DNA of 64,000 nucleotides from Nocardioides sp. (GCA_037045645.1 JBAOIH010000001.1:2022001-2086000), one strand, 5' to 3'; shown: positions 1 to 7,618, counted from the first letter of the stretch. Numbers and translations: made by a program. Notes: generated from the letters alone by a model not told the origin.

Positions 1-1
1 G

Positions 2-760
2 ACACGACAGGGCAGATCCACCCGAGCGCTCACGGACGACGAGCTCCTCGGCATCTACCTCGATCGCGAAGCTGGAAGCTTCGCCACTCGCTTCCGTCAG
101 ACAACGACGGAGTTGCAGTCCGCGGTCGGAGCAGTTGGCAACCAAGTCGACCAGATCGCGGAAGGCATCCAGAGGAACATCGCTGAGCCGATCGAGCGCA
201 TGACAGCGACTGCCGAGGAGGCCGCCGAGGCGGCACGATCTGCGGCATCTGCAGCCGACTCCGCCAATGCCGCCGCTGACACGACATCGTACGAGGTAGA
301 ACACGTCCAACGCTTGGTGAGAGATCTCCAGGACGCCGTCAACGATCTCGACGACGAGTCTCACGAGAACCTTGTGTTCCGGATCGTCCAGGCACGGCGC
401 AAAGTGTGGTGGAACTTCACCCTGGACACCTTCGAGCACACGTCAGCCCGGGCTACCAAGCTCGACGAACAGCTCCGAGAACTCCTGGCTCGCGACGTCT
501 CGTTCGAGCCTGATCGAAACAGCTGGGAGCTCGCCGTGTGGCAGGACCTTCTGCGCGACCGGCAGGAACAGCGTCGAGGGCGCGGAACGCAGAAATGGTG
601 GATGGAAGCGATCAGGCAGGTGTTCACGTTCATGGAGCGCCCCGCCTACGCGGCCCCTGACCTCCCGGACCTGCGCTCAGCGATCCAGGCGGACATCGAC
701 CACGAGGTCGACGATCCCGAGAGCATCACGAACCAGTTCAAGGCACTACTGGACGAATAG
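2..760 (+). CDS. Hypothetical coiled-coil protein, 5' end cut by window edge
   Basis: The reading frame is already open at base 2, so the gene starts outside the window; the first start-like codon inside (TTG at 113) is probably not the real start because the upstream codons (ALTDDELLGIYLDREAG) look coding. The middle (about 160-350) is an Ala/Glu/Asp-rich helical stretch with heptad spacing, expected to form a long coiled coil; the C-terminal half is mixed and charged with several Trp. No signal peptide or membrane segment is visible. I do not recognise a family. It belongs to the accessory region and is separated by about 120 bases of AT-richer DNA from the next gene. Confidence 0.6.
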   Translation, partial: TRQGRSTRALTDDELLGIYLDREAGSFATRFRQTTTELQSAVGAVGNQVDQIAEGIQRNIAEPIERMTATAEEAAEAARSAASAADSANAAADTTSYEVEHVQRLVRDLQDAVNDLDDESHENLVFRIVQARRKVWWNFTLDTFEHTSARATKLDEQLRELLARDVSFEPDRNSWELAVWQDLLRDRQEQRRGRGTQKWWMEAIRQVFTFMERPAYAAPDLPDLRSAIQADIDHEVDDPESITNQFKALLDE

Positions 761-883
761 TGGACCTCGTGGCGCGACCAGTAGAGCCTTCACGAGTATT
801 GAAGCGCCAATTGCGTTGTGCTTAAATCAAGTAGGCACAGTTGAAATTGACATTAACTCAAACGAGGTAGACACATTGGCTTT

Positions 884-1537
884 ATGATCACGTACGACAC
901 TGACGCATCGATATATTCACCTACTCTCGCGGTCAGAGAATGTATCGAGAGCGCCTTCCGGGTGGCGCGCGAACTACTTCCCGAAATCCCAGCGGACATC
1001 ACCGTCGAGTTCAAGGATCGTCCCGAGCAGAGCGGCGTGGGCGTAAGCGGCTACCCGCGCACGGTTGGAGTAGTCGTACTGGCATGGGACACAGAGTTCC
1101 CAGATCCGCTCGCGCAGCTTTCAAGCCTGCGCACCGAGGTGCTGCACCAGGCATACCACTGGAGCCAGGGCTACACGTTCGAGTCGCCAACGGTGACGGC
1201 CCAGACCGCGCTTGACATCGCGGTTTACGAAGGCGCGGCGACAGCATTTGCACGTGAGCACTCCACGACTACGCCCTTGTGGAGCGACTACGACCCATTG
1301 GCCGTCTCGACGCTGCAGTCGTGGCGTAACGAGCTCGAGACCGTGCCGGTCGTTCTCTACGCTTCGACACGAGAGTTGTGGCGGCAGTGGGCGGGTCCGC
1401 AGGCTGATCCGAACGACAGTTGGCGCACGCACCGAGTCGGCACGTGGATCGTCGACCAATACATGGCGAGGTCCGGGACCTCGCCGGTAGATCTTCGCCA
1501 CCTGCCTCCAAACGAGATCCTCGAAGCCACGGCGTAA
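884..1537 (+). CDS. Hypothetical protein resembling DUF2268-type putative zinc proteases
   Basis: A 217-residue soluble protein starting at ATG 884. Two stretches recall the DUF2268 predicted zinc-protease group: a helix with HQAYHW near residue 88, at the place of the usual HExxH-like motif, and a later stretch ALDIAVYEGAATAFARE, which resembles the conserved Glu-Gly-Ala segment that supplies the third metal ligand. The metal motif is not canonical, since the Glu between the histidines is missing, so activity is doubtful. The upstream 120 bases are AT-rich and probably hold the promoter. Family assignment rests only on these motifs; it could also be an unrelated helical protein. Confidence 0.5.
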   Translation: MITYDTDASIYSPTLAVRECIESAFRVARELLPEIPADITVEFKDRPEQSGVGVSGYPRTVGVVVLAWDTEFPDPLAQLSSLRTEVLHQAYHWSQGYTFESPTVTAQTALDIAVYEGAATAFAREHSTTTPLWSDYDPLAVSTLQSWRNELETVPVVLYASTRELWRQWAGPQADPNDSWRTHRVGTWIVDQYMARSGTSPVDLRHLPPNEILEATA

Positions 1538-1802
1538 ACCTCGTGTGTTGTTGATTTGACACCAAGTGCCGGGCTGCCATTCGACCTCTGTTGCCACATG
1601 TGAAATAGCGTCCGATTACACTGAATTGGGCGCCAGCTTTGTTGACTTCTTCCATCAACTATTCATAATGATGGGCGAAGCCAACGGACTGCCACCTCGC
1701 ACCTTGTTTTTGTCTCTCCGTTGGCTCCGCTCCTCGTCCGTGTTCTGCGGCTTCCAGATCACCATCCCGGTGACCGGCCGCACTCCATGGAGGAGGTACG
1801 CC
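1538..1802. other. Non-coding stretch before the ribbon-helix-helix gene
   Basis: No convincing gene. It ends with a strong ribosome binding site (AGGAGGT, 1791-1797) that fixes the downstream start at 1803. Confidence 0.4.
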
Positions 1803-2819
1803 ATGAGTGGCGAATCGCCGCCCACGACGGTGGGCAACGGCAGTCAGGTCCGAACCCTGGCTGTCCGGATCTCCGACGATCTGCGGGCACAGCTGGACGT
1901 TCTCGCCCAGCTGACCAACCGCACGGTCACCGAGGAGATCCGACTGGCCATTGAGGCCTGGATCGCGAAGAGCAAGAGCGACCCGGACGTCCTCAAGCAG
2001 GCCGAAGCGGTGCGGGCCGAGATCGAGCGTGACGCTCAGACCCGCCGCAACGCCATCGCTGCCATCTTCGACGGCGCGGATGGCAAGACCAGCGGAGCGA
2101 AAGCTCCCCGCTTCCCGGTCGACTGGCGCGAGCAAGCGCTCCCAGTGACCACCCGTGGTGGGGCCCCAGAGTCGCAGCGATGCGATCCCGGGGCTCCACC
2201 GCTTCTCCTCCACTTCGTGGTCGGACTCTCCAGCCAATCCCGGCTGGAGAGCAACGCCTACGAAAGAGGTGATCGAACATGCCGAAGGGCATCTTCATCC
2301 CCTGCGACGAACGCCAGCCTTGGCCATCAAGGAGTACGACTCCTTGGAGGACTACCAAGTGGCAGTCGGCGGCTACGTCGAAGCCATCTACGCCGGCGAC
2401 GAGGGCCTGTCCCTGTTCGCCAACGAGGAGGCCAAGCTCATTGGCCTCCAGCTCAACCGTCGAGCCACACTGCTCTGGCAACTGCAACTCCACCCCACGC
2501 CTCCACACGACATCCTTGGCGGCGACGTGGTCCTGGTGGGACCGTCAGATGCCGACGGCGCCACGCTCGACGTGCCCGACGCTGTGCAGCGGCTCCTGTT
2601 TACGCCCTCGACGTATCTCGTCGAGGTTCGGGTACCCGGCACCGGCGCATGGCACCCAGCGCCCCAGGTGTTCAGCGACTACTTCGAAGCGATCGCATGG
2701 GGGCTCCCGGTGGTCCAACTCGAAGACGGCACTGCCGACCTCCGCATCGTCGCCAGTTCGTAGGTAACCGCCTCGAGGGACTCACGTCCCTCCACACGGC
2801 GCCGCACTTCCTCTCGTAG
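1803..2819 (+). CDS. Ribbon-helix-helix DNA-binding protein, C-terminus uncertain
   Basis: ATG 1803 follows an ideal AGGAGGT site. The first 60 or so residues read as a ribbon-helix-helix domain: the strand VRTLAVRISDDLRAQLDVLA is followed by helices ending in AIEAWIAKSK, as in antitoxin or plasmid-partition repressors that bind operators as dimers. A charged helical tail follows to about base 2150. Beyond that the frame stays open to 2819 but runs through a hairpin (2226-2251) and over the DUF3846 gene, so the last part is probably not real; a single lost or gained base before 2146 would put the frame on a stop at 2146-2148. Only the N-terminal third should be trusted. Confidence 0.5.
   Translation: MSGESPPTTVGNGSQVRTLAVRISDDLRAQLDVLAQLTNRTVTEEIRLAIEAWIAKSKSDPDVLKQAEAVRAEIERDAQTRRNAIAAIFDGADGKTSGAKAPRFPVDWREQALPVTTRGGAPESQRCDPGAPPLLLHFVVGLSSQSRLESNAYERGDRTCRRASSSPATNASLGHQGVRLLGGLPSGSRRLRRSHLRRRRGPVPVRQRGGQAHWPPAQPSSHTALATATPPHASTRHPWRRRGPGGTVRCRRRHARRARRCAAAPVYALDVSRRGSGTRHRRMAPSAPGVQRLLRSDRMGAPGGPTRRRHCRPPHRRQFVGNRLEGLTSLHTAPHFLS
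2226..2251 (+). terminator. Hairpin after the ribbon-helix-helix gene
   Basis: Perfect 10-bp stem CTCTCCAGCC/GGCTGGAGAG with a 6-base loop and no T run. It lies between the two genes, just upstream of the AAAGAGGT ribosome binding site at 2263-2270. It may act as a terminator or as an mRNA-stabilising structure. Confidence 0.5.
2279..2763 (+). pseudogene. DUF3846 family protein, interrupted by a one-base frameshift
   Basis: ATG 2279 sits 8 bases after AAAGAGGT and begins MPKGIFIPCDERQ, the usual N-terminus of DUF3846 proteins found on actinobacterial plasmids and phages. The rest of the domain is in another frame: LAIKEYDSLEDYQVAVGG, VEAIYAGDEGLSLFANEEAK, GLQLNRRATLLWQ and GGDVVLVG. The shift lies near 2316-2321, where one base appears to be missing in the CCT. 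Outside that point both parts look intact, so this is either recent inactivation or a sequencing error. The function of DUF3846 is not firmly known. A strong terminator follows at 2797. Confidence 0.7.
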
Positions 2820-2835
2820 GGGAAGTGCGGCGCCG
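2797..2835 (+). terminator. Strong rho-independent-type terminator
   Basis: A long GC-rich inverted repeat, CGGCGCCGCACTTCC against GGAAGTGCGGCGCCG with a short loop, followed by ATTTCAGTTTG. It closes the ribbon-helix-helix/DUF3846 unit and may also serve the converging pilin-FGE gene. Confidence 0.75.
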
Positions 2836-2934
2836 ATTTCAGTTTGCTGCAGTCACGAAAAGTCGTCCGCCGGTCGGGCCGTCATGGAGTTCGCAGCTGC
2901 GCGACGAACTGAGCACCCCAGTTGAAGATCTGTA

Positions 2935-3648
2935 TCACCGGGCGGCTCGAAACCCGATGTACGTATTAAAGTTCGTCGGCGTGTAGGACAGAAAGAGCGT
3001 GAGCACACCCGTGAACACGGTGCCGTTGTAGTCGCCGCCCCGTAGAAACGCACGGACGCCCGTCTCATCGGAGTTGCTGTAGATCTGGCCAACACCGTGA
3101 CCTGAGTTCCAAGTTGCGATACTACTCAGGCCCGAGCTACCCGCGAGCGCACTCGGTCGACTGGTACTTGGCAACACACCCCAGCTCGAGATTGCCGTGT
3201 ACTGACGCCATGCGTAGCCCGAGGTTCCCGGCTGAGCTCCCGAGATGGTGGCGTTGGTCCACTCCCAGACGTTGCCGCTGAAATCCCAGATGACGTCGCC
3301 GCTCGTAAGGACGAGCGTCCGCTGGCTGTTGGTTCCGGAAGCCGATCCAGTCCCACCAGTGATGCCGAATAGGCCGTCAGAGTCGTCGTCCGAGGCGGCG
3401 AGAGTACTGCTGGGGTTGCCGTTGGCGTGGCCCCGGAAGATGTAGCCCGAGCCGACAGCGCCACCGGACCAGTTGTGCTTGACGGAAAGAACGTCCGCGG
3501 CGATGGTCATCCACTCGGCCTCGGTGATGAGGTGGCCACCGGTCGCATCCGCAGCCGAGATGGCGTTGGTCTGGCTGATGTTGACCCACGGCGTTCCAGC
3601 CGCCTGGCTCGTGGCGACGCCGCCGACGTTCTTGGCCTCGTACTTCAT
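2935..3648 (-). CDS. FGE-sulfatase/C-type-lectin domain, DGR-target-like, 3' part of a pilin fusion
   Basis: The product starts MKYEAKNVGG and carries the signature of the formylglycine-generating-enzyme fold: HLITEAEWM, GNVWEW, LRGGDYNG and the terminal IGFRAAR. The closest resemblance I know is to Patescibacteria (Saccharibacteria) surface proteins with an N-terminal pilin segment, many of which are diversity-generating retroelement targets; the C-terminal 35 residues (bases 2938-3045) look like a variable region, with Asp/Tyr/Asn/Phe/Ser where a template would carry Asn codons. It lies in the same frame as the upstream pilin segment (3652-3951) and is separated from it by a single TGA. No reverse transcriptase or template repeat is seen nearby. 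A C-type-lectin display role is inferred; enzyme activity is unlikely. Confidence 0.7.
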   Translation of the reverse strand: MKYEAKNVGGVATSQAAGTPWVNISQTNAISAADATGGHLITEAEWMTIAADVLSVKHNWSGGAVGSGYIFRGHANGNPSSTLAASDDDSDGLFGITGGTGSASGTNSQRTLVLTSGDVIWDFSGNVWEWTNATISGAQPGTSGYAWRQYTAISSWGVLPSTSRPSALAGSSGLSSIATWNSGHGVGQIYSNSDETGVRAFLRGGDYNGTVFTGVLTLFLSYTPTNFNTYIGFRAAR

Positions 3649-3651
3649 GAC

Positions 3652-3951
3652 TCAGAAGTCGTCTGTACCGAGGTCCTGGTTGCCGTAGACGTAGACATAG
3701 CCCTCGGGACAGGTGATGTTGCGCTCGACTTTGCGTAGTTCAGACTTCTTCTTCCACGACGCTATGTCGGAGGCTTTCGCGGACGCCCTCGCACGCTCAT
3801 TGATGCCGTTGTAGGCGACGATCGTGATTGCCGCCAGAATCGAGATAACGACAATGACGATGAGTAGCTCCACGATGGTGAAGCCATGGCGATGGTCCCT
3901 CGCAGAGACCGTCGAAGGGCGTGCTGTGGCTAGTTGATGATGTCGCGACAG
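3652..3951 (-). pseudogene. Type IV pilin-like N-terminal part, ended by in-frame TGA
   Basis: A class III/type IV prepilin signal: a basic leader ending RHG, then FTIVELLIVIVVISIL, with cleavage expected after Gly and Glu at +5, followed by AYNGINERAR. The segment ends YGNQDLGTDDF, then TGA (3652-3654), and the same frame continues two codons later into the FGE domain. In related fusions a residue, not a stop, stands here. No standard start codon fits the leader; CTG at 3951 aligns with the ATG of the neighbouring pilin gene, so the start may also be degraded. The protein would be assembled into pilus-like fibres at the membrane by a type IV pilus machine, none of which is encoded in the window. 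Confidence 0.6.
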
Positions 3952-3959
3952 AGTTGTGA

Positions 3960-4050
3960 TTCCTGCTTATGTTTTACTTCTCTATTTTGCCATACTTCTC
4001 CCGCTTGAGCTGTTGTAGAATTGGCGACATATAACACCTGTGGGAGGCGG
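3960..4050 (-). repeat. Upstream repeat of pilin gene 1 (copy 1 of 2)
   Basis: About 90 bases that recur imperfectly at 4740-4830, each directly upstream of a pilin-like gene on the minus strand. Shared blocks include TCCTGCTTAT, CTATTTTGCCATAC and ATTGGCGACATATAAC. Read on the minus strand it ends in AAGCAGGA, a plausible ribosome binding site, so the block is most likely a duplicated promoter plus leader. Confidence 0.7.
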
Positions 4051-4151
4051 GTCAACCTGGTCCCGCCAGCGATCTTTAACAATAGCTCCGTGACCACATA
4101 TACCTACTCCATGCTGATTTAGCATTGCAGATGGCCCGCCTTGAATGAGGA

Positions 4152-4731
4152 TCACCATGCCCGTGGCACAGAAACGTAGCACACGGTATTGCCATTGCTG
4201 TTGGGATTAGAGTTTCGGAGCGTTCCGTCATAAGTCTCGTACACCTGGTTTCCGGCCACCTGTCTTAATACCCGGTCGACGCCACAACCCTGGTTAGCGC
4301 CCGGAAGTCTATAGGTGATCATAAGAGTCCCCAGTATTCCGTCTATGGTGCGGGCTGAATTATAGGTATATTCCACCGATGCATTCGCAGATGCACCACT
4401 CGGCAATGACCCGACCTTCAGCAGGTTTGTATCCAGTGTAGGATTTCTCACATAGTTGGTACATGATTCCTGCAGGCAGCCAGCTCCGGAGTGTGGGAAT
4501 GAGCCTCTCCTGGACCATATAGGCATTGATTAGTTTAATCGACGCGGCCACGTGATTGATCGTAGCAGTCCTGTCGGCCCGCTCTCGAATCCCGTTATAC
4601 GCCGCTATCGAGACAACCGCCAAGATAGCGACGACCACGATAACAATCAGGAGTTCGACGATGGTGAAGCCAGTCCTTACCTGACGATTGCCTGTAGCAC
4701 ATCCCCCTGCGAGGGGTATCAATTGTCGCAT
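4152..4731 (-). pseudogene. Second type IV pilin-like gene, frameshifted
   Basis: ATG 4731 follows AAGCAGGA. The leader ends in RTG and is followed by FTIVELLIVIVVVAILAVVS and AYNGIRERADRT, a classic prepilin with Glu at +5. The frame is lost near 4505-4512; in the next frame the protein continues GSFPHSGAGCLQESC, then a cysteine-containing C-terminal domain ending VCYVSVPRAW at 4152. Removing one base around the codons for VQE restores a pilin of about 190 residues. The YNGI-x-x-RA motif after the pilin helix is typical of Saccharibacteria-type pilins. Base composition is clearly AT-richer than the surroundings, which suggests transfer. Confidence 0.7.
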
Positions 4732-4739
4732 GCTTTGGT

Positions 4740-4830
4740 TTCCTGCTTATGGTTTGCTTCTTCTATTTTGCCATACCCCCCCCGCTCGGGATGTTGTGGA
4801 ATTGGCGACATATAACCCTTGTGGGTGAGG
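4740..4830 (-). repeat. Upstream repeat of pilin gene 2 (copy 2 of 2)
   Basis: Partner of 3960-4050; see that entry. This copy contains an 8-base C run inside the shared block and precedes the ATG at 4731. Confidence 0.7.
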
Positions 4831-4849
4831 CTCACTTAGCGACAAACCA

Positions 4850-4878
4850 TTGACATTTCAATCAAATTGTCGCATAAT
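4850..4878 (+). promoter_or_regulatory. Sigma70-type promoter
   Basis: TTGACA (4850-4855) and CATAAT (4873-4878) are separated by exactly 17 bases in an AT-rich stretch, about 90 bases upstream of the GTG start at 4971. The match is unusually good for this genome. Confidence 0.7.
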
Positions 4879-4970
4879 CAGCGTATTCCTTTAGCTGGGA
4901 TGGAGCACTGCGCTCGTGAGGTCGCGTTCGCGATTGCGGTGCCCTATCTCAACAACTAAAGGAGGCACCC

Positions 4971-5273
4971 GTGGTTTATCCCGGTCAGTACCGAGGTCCC
5001 GACGCTGACGAGGCGTGGCGAATGATCTCAACGGTGTTCACCGACGTCCAAGATGTGGATCCTGAGGATCGCGGCGCGTACTGGATCGATGTCCAGGTCG
5101 GCACCGCGCTTCTCCTGGCCGCGCTCCACCTTCTGGTGCGTGAGTTGAGGAACCACTCAGGCATGGAGAACCGGGACGACACTCCCCTGCTGGTCAAGCA
5201 GATCATGGAGATGGTCGAGAGTCGGCACGACTCCATCCGAGAAGTCGTCCTCAAGCATCTGTTTGAGCTGTAG
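4971..5273 (+). CDS. Hypothetical 100-residue protein
   Basis: GTG 4971 follows AAAGGAGG. The product begins MVYPGQYRGPDADEAWRM and is acidic and mainly helical, with one hydrophobic helix (TALLLAALHLLV) that is more likely buried than membrane-spanning. I recognise no family. It stands alone as a single-gene transcription unit, with a good promoter at 4850-4878 and a strong terminator at 5294-5340. Confidence 0.65.
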   Translation: MVYPGQYRGPDADEAWRMISTVFTDVQDVDPEDRGAYWIDVQVGTALLLAALHLLVRELRNHSGMENRDDTPLLVKQIMEMVESRHDSIREVVLKHLFEL

Positions 5274-5293
5274 CGAGGCCACGCCCAGCCACC

Positions 5294-5340
5294 AGGCCCC
5301 CGAGTCGCAGAGATCCCTCTGCCGGCTCGGGGGCCTTCTT
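5294..5340 (+). terminator. Rho-independent terminator
   Basis: AGGCCCCCGAG pairs with CTCGGGGGCCT and is followed by TTCTT. It closes the 4971 gene and faces the converging nuclease gene. Confidence 0.8.
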
Positions 5341-5455
5341 CACGCCCACCCGCTGTTGGACCCGGAGACGTCGACACCGTCAATCGCGGAGTTCCCGTAG
5401 CAGCCGCCGAACGCGACACCTCCGGGTCAGCTCGACGCCCTCACGCACGGCTCCC

Positions 5456-6616
5456 TCAGGACGTTGCGCTCATGTCTTGCAGCAGCGGCTGGAGCCGCCG
5501 CAACTCCTGCTCAATCTCGCCGAGCGTGCTCGTCGGCGGCAGCTGGAAGCGCGCACCGAACAAGCAAGACTCGGTGCCTTGGGCGACCTTCATGCCCCAG
5601 CCCTTGCCGAGCCACCTGGGCGCTCCACTGTTGACGATCGTCTGCCAGTTCTGCTTGTCAACGGGGTGCGTCGGTCTCGCTGCGGTGAGCTGCCAGACGC
5701 GCCCATCTGTGGGAACACCACCATTGCTGAGGACGTGCTCCTGGAACATCCGGTGCAGCAGCTGCCAGTCGAAGTCCGCCGAGGTCGTCGTACCTTCTTG
5801 CCGCATGCCCAGCAGGACGACCGGTCCCGGTAGGCGGTAGGCGTAGGGCTTTGCTGGATTCGGCTTCCACTCGTAGGCCGTCAGCCCCTCCTGCATCTCG
5901 GCGGTGAGGAAGTGGTCGGCGGCCGGTGCGTCCGTCCATAGGCGGACAGCCCAGTTGCCACCACCCGAGGACGGCACGATGTCGTGCTCCAGCTCGCACC
6001 AGTCGTCAAGGCGGCTGGACAGCCAGGCGATGCGCGCCCGCAGCGCCAACTCGAAGCCCGGTGCGTCGTCGGGGACGTCGTTCCAGACCGTCGCAGCGTC
6101 AACCTTCGGGACCAGGACGTCGAGCTGCCCGATCCATGCCTCTGCGGTAGCGCTCACCCACGGGTGGGCGCTTCTTGCATATGCCACCAACACGTCTTCC
6201 CATGTCAGTGAGGCCCAGGGCGCTGATTGACGGAGGTTCACCGGAAGGCGACCGAGGTGTAGCACCCGGTAGACGTCGGCGCCGGGAAACGCAGCCAGGT
6301 AGCGGTCAAGTTGCTTCGGGCCAAGGTCGGAGAGCAGCTTGGCCTCGATGACCCCCACGTTCTGTCCGTCTCGTCGCAACAACAGATCGAGCCGGTCTGA
6401 CCGACGCCCCGTGCCAGTCGGCACCACAACCTCACGAGCGACGTCATCGAAGGCAACGCCCAAGAGGCGCGCCATCGGCAGTGGGTCGGTGGCGACGAGT
6501 GTGGCCAGGAGGTCGCTCCAGCGGTTCTCGTTCGCGCCGGGGACAATGAAGCGGAGGTCGGGCACCCGTGGGGAGTGCCTGTCAGTCGCGTCAGCTCGGC
6601 TCTCGTCTAGTGCCAA
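5456..6616 (-). CDS. PD-(D/E)XK nuclease-like protein, second gene of a two-gene unit
   Basis: About 386 residues from TTG 6616, which overlaps the stop of the upstream gene by 10 bases; GTG 6565 is the alternative start. The stretch GRRSDRLDLLLRRDGQNVGV followed by IEAKL has the layout of a PD-(D/E)XK nuclease core (an acidic residue, then E-x-K one strand later). The C-terminal half holds aromatic-rich strands (WKPNPAKPYAYRLPGPVVLL) and a terminal coiled-coil helix, and may bind target or partner. The overlap suggests translational coupling with the 6607-7353 gene. A restriction-like or anti-phage nuclease is the best guess, but substrate and role are not visible. No methyltransferase is adjacent; the MT-A70 gene is 1.7 kb away on the other strand. 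Confidence 0.65.
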   Translation of the reverse strand: MALDESRADATDRHSPRVPDLRFIVPGANENRWSDLLATLVATDPLPMARLLGVAFDDVAREVVVPTGTGRRSDRLDLLLRRDGQNVGVIEAKLLSDLGPKQLDRYLAAFPGADVYRVLHLGRLPVNLRQSAPWASLTWEDVLVAYARSAHPWVSATAEAWIGQLDVLVPKVDAATVWNDVPDDAPGFELALRARIAWLSSRLDDWCELEHDIVPSSGGGNWAVRLWTDAPAADHFLTAEMQEGLTAYEWKPNPAKPYAYRLPGPVVLLGMRQEGTTTSADFDWQLLHRMFQEHVLSNGGVPTDGRVWQLTAARPTHPVDKQNWQTIVNSGAPRWLGKGWGMKVAQGTESCLFGARFQLPPTSTLGEIEQELRRLQPLLQDMSATS

Positions 6617-7353
6617 AAGGGGTCGTCTCCCTTCATCGAAATGTACGCATGGTCGCCAACGACGCTGATGACGGCCTCCAGGTGCTCGGGCAGTTTGGTA
6701 GTGACGACGAGATCCACGGTTCCCGACCACCAGAGCCGCAGCGTGAAGCCTTGGGCTTCGGCCGGCGTCAGCACCCAGTCCTCCAAACAGAACTCGTCAT
6801 CGTCCTGAGCCTCGAAGGACTCAACGACCACCCGGTCGGCGCCGGTTGCTTCGTACTCGAGGCGCGCCAGCGGCGCAAAGTCCTCCTGCTCGAAAGAGCG
6901 ATGTGCCGTTCGCGGAATCACTTCTGGCCGTCGGAGGCGCACGAGAATGTGGTCGGCGTCGGCGAGCAACTCGACCTCGACTTCGGTGGTGCCCCAGTGC
7001 GACCTGGCCAGGTCGGCAGCGAGACCTGCGGCCGCCCGCTCAGCCCACCGTCGGACACTGCGAGCGTCCCGGTCGAACTGAATGCCGAAGTCGCTCAGGC
7101 GGTTGTCGATTGTGGTGGTCTCGGGCCTCTCCACGTACGCCAGCGCTGCGGCCAGCGCACCGAAGTTCCGATCCCGAAGACTCTGCTCCTCAATCTGCCG
7201 CCGCAAACGCTCCGGTCCCAGTTGCCAGTCCTCGTAACCCACGAGTGCCACCGTCAGGAACGGCGCCAGCTGTTGCATCTGCTCAGCCGTGAACGGCGAG
7301 CGGTTCCAGAGCGTGCGGACCTCATCCTCCAACTGCTGCTCGTACGACTTCAC
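6607..7353 (-). CDS. Hypothetical protein, first gene of the nuclease unit
   Basis: GTG 7353 (VKSYEQQLEDEVRTLWNRSP) is preferred over longer starts, which begin in unlikely Cys/Arg-rich sequence. About 248 residues: a helical N-terminal part (to residue 120), then alternating strands rich in acidic residues (VVESFEAQDDDEFCLEDW, GTVDLVVTTKLPEHL). I recognise no family. Its stop overlaps the start of the PD-(D/E)XK nuclease-like gene and both are divergent from the small-gene cluster at 7415, so the two probably act together. The short divergent gap (7354-7414) would have to hold both promoters. Confidence 0.6.
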   Translation of the reverse strand: MKSYEQQLEDEVRTLWNRSPFTAEQMQQLAPFLTVALVGYEDWQLGPERLRRQIEEQSLRDRNFGALAAALAYVERPETTTIDNRLSDFGIQFDRDARSVRRWAERAAAGLAADLARSHWGTTEVEVELLADADHILVRLRRPEVIPRTAHRSFEQEDFAPLARLEYEATGADRVVVESFEAQDDDEFCLEDWVLTPAEAQGFTLRLWWSGTVDLVVTTKLPEHLEAVISVVGDHAYISMKGDDPFWH

Positions 7354-7414
7354 TCTCAGCACCTGACACTTTTCTGTCACGACGGGGACACATGCCCTGC
7401 ACGAGCCTCTTCTC

Positions 7415-7609
7415 ATGACGCGCTGGAACCCGCAGGCCAAGCAGGCCGAACTCGAAGCCTACGAGGTCGACGCCTACTTCGTGGGGCGTTCGGTCGGTAG
7501 CCAGCGCGCCGTCCGGACCCGCGTCACCCGACGCGAGGTCTACCTCGACGAGCTCGGCCGTCCGGCCAAGTTGGTCGAGGAAGTCATCGACACCATCGAA
7601 GAGATCTAG
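7415..7609 (+). CDS. Small hypothetical protein
   Basis: 64 residues from ATG 7415, beginning MTRWNPQAKQAELEAYEVDA; charged, with a predicted strand-helix pattern (YEVDAYFVGR, REVYLDELG). It opens a run of closely spaced small genes that leads into the conjugative-type module. No family recognised. Confidence 0.5.
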   Translation: MTRWNPQAKQAELEAYEVDAYFVGRSVGSQRAVRTRVTRREVYLDELGRPAKLVEEVIDTIEEI

Positions 7610-7618
7610 GAGCTCGTC

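Noticed and set aside
3652..3654. TGA as selenocysteine in the pilin-FGE gene
   Set aside because: No SECIS-like hairpin is evident after the codon and no Sec machinery is visible; a nonsense change or sequence error is simpler. Kept only as a remote option.
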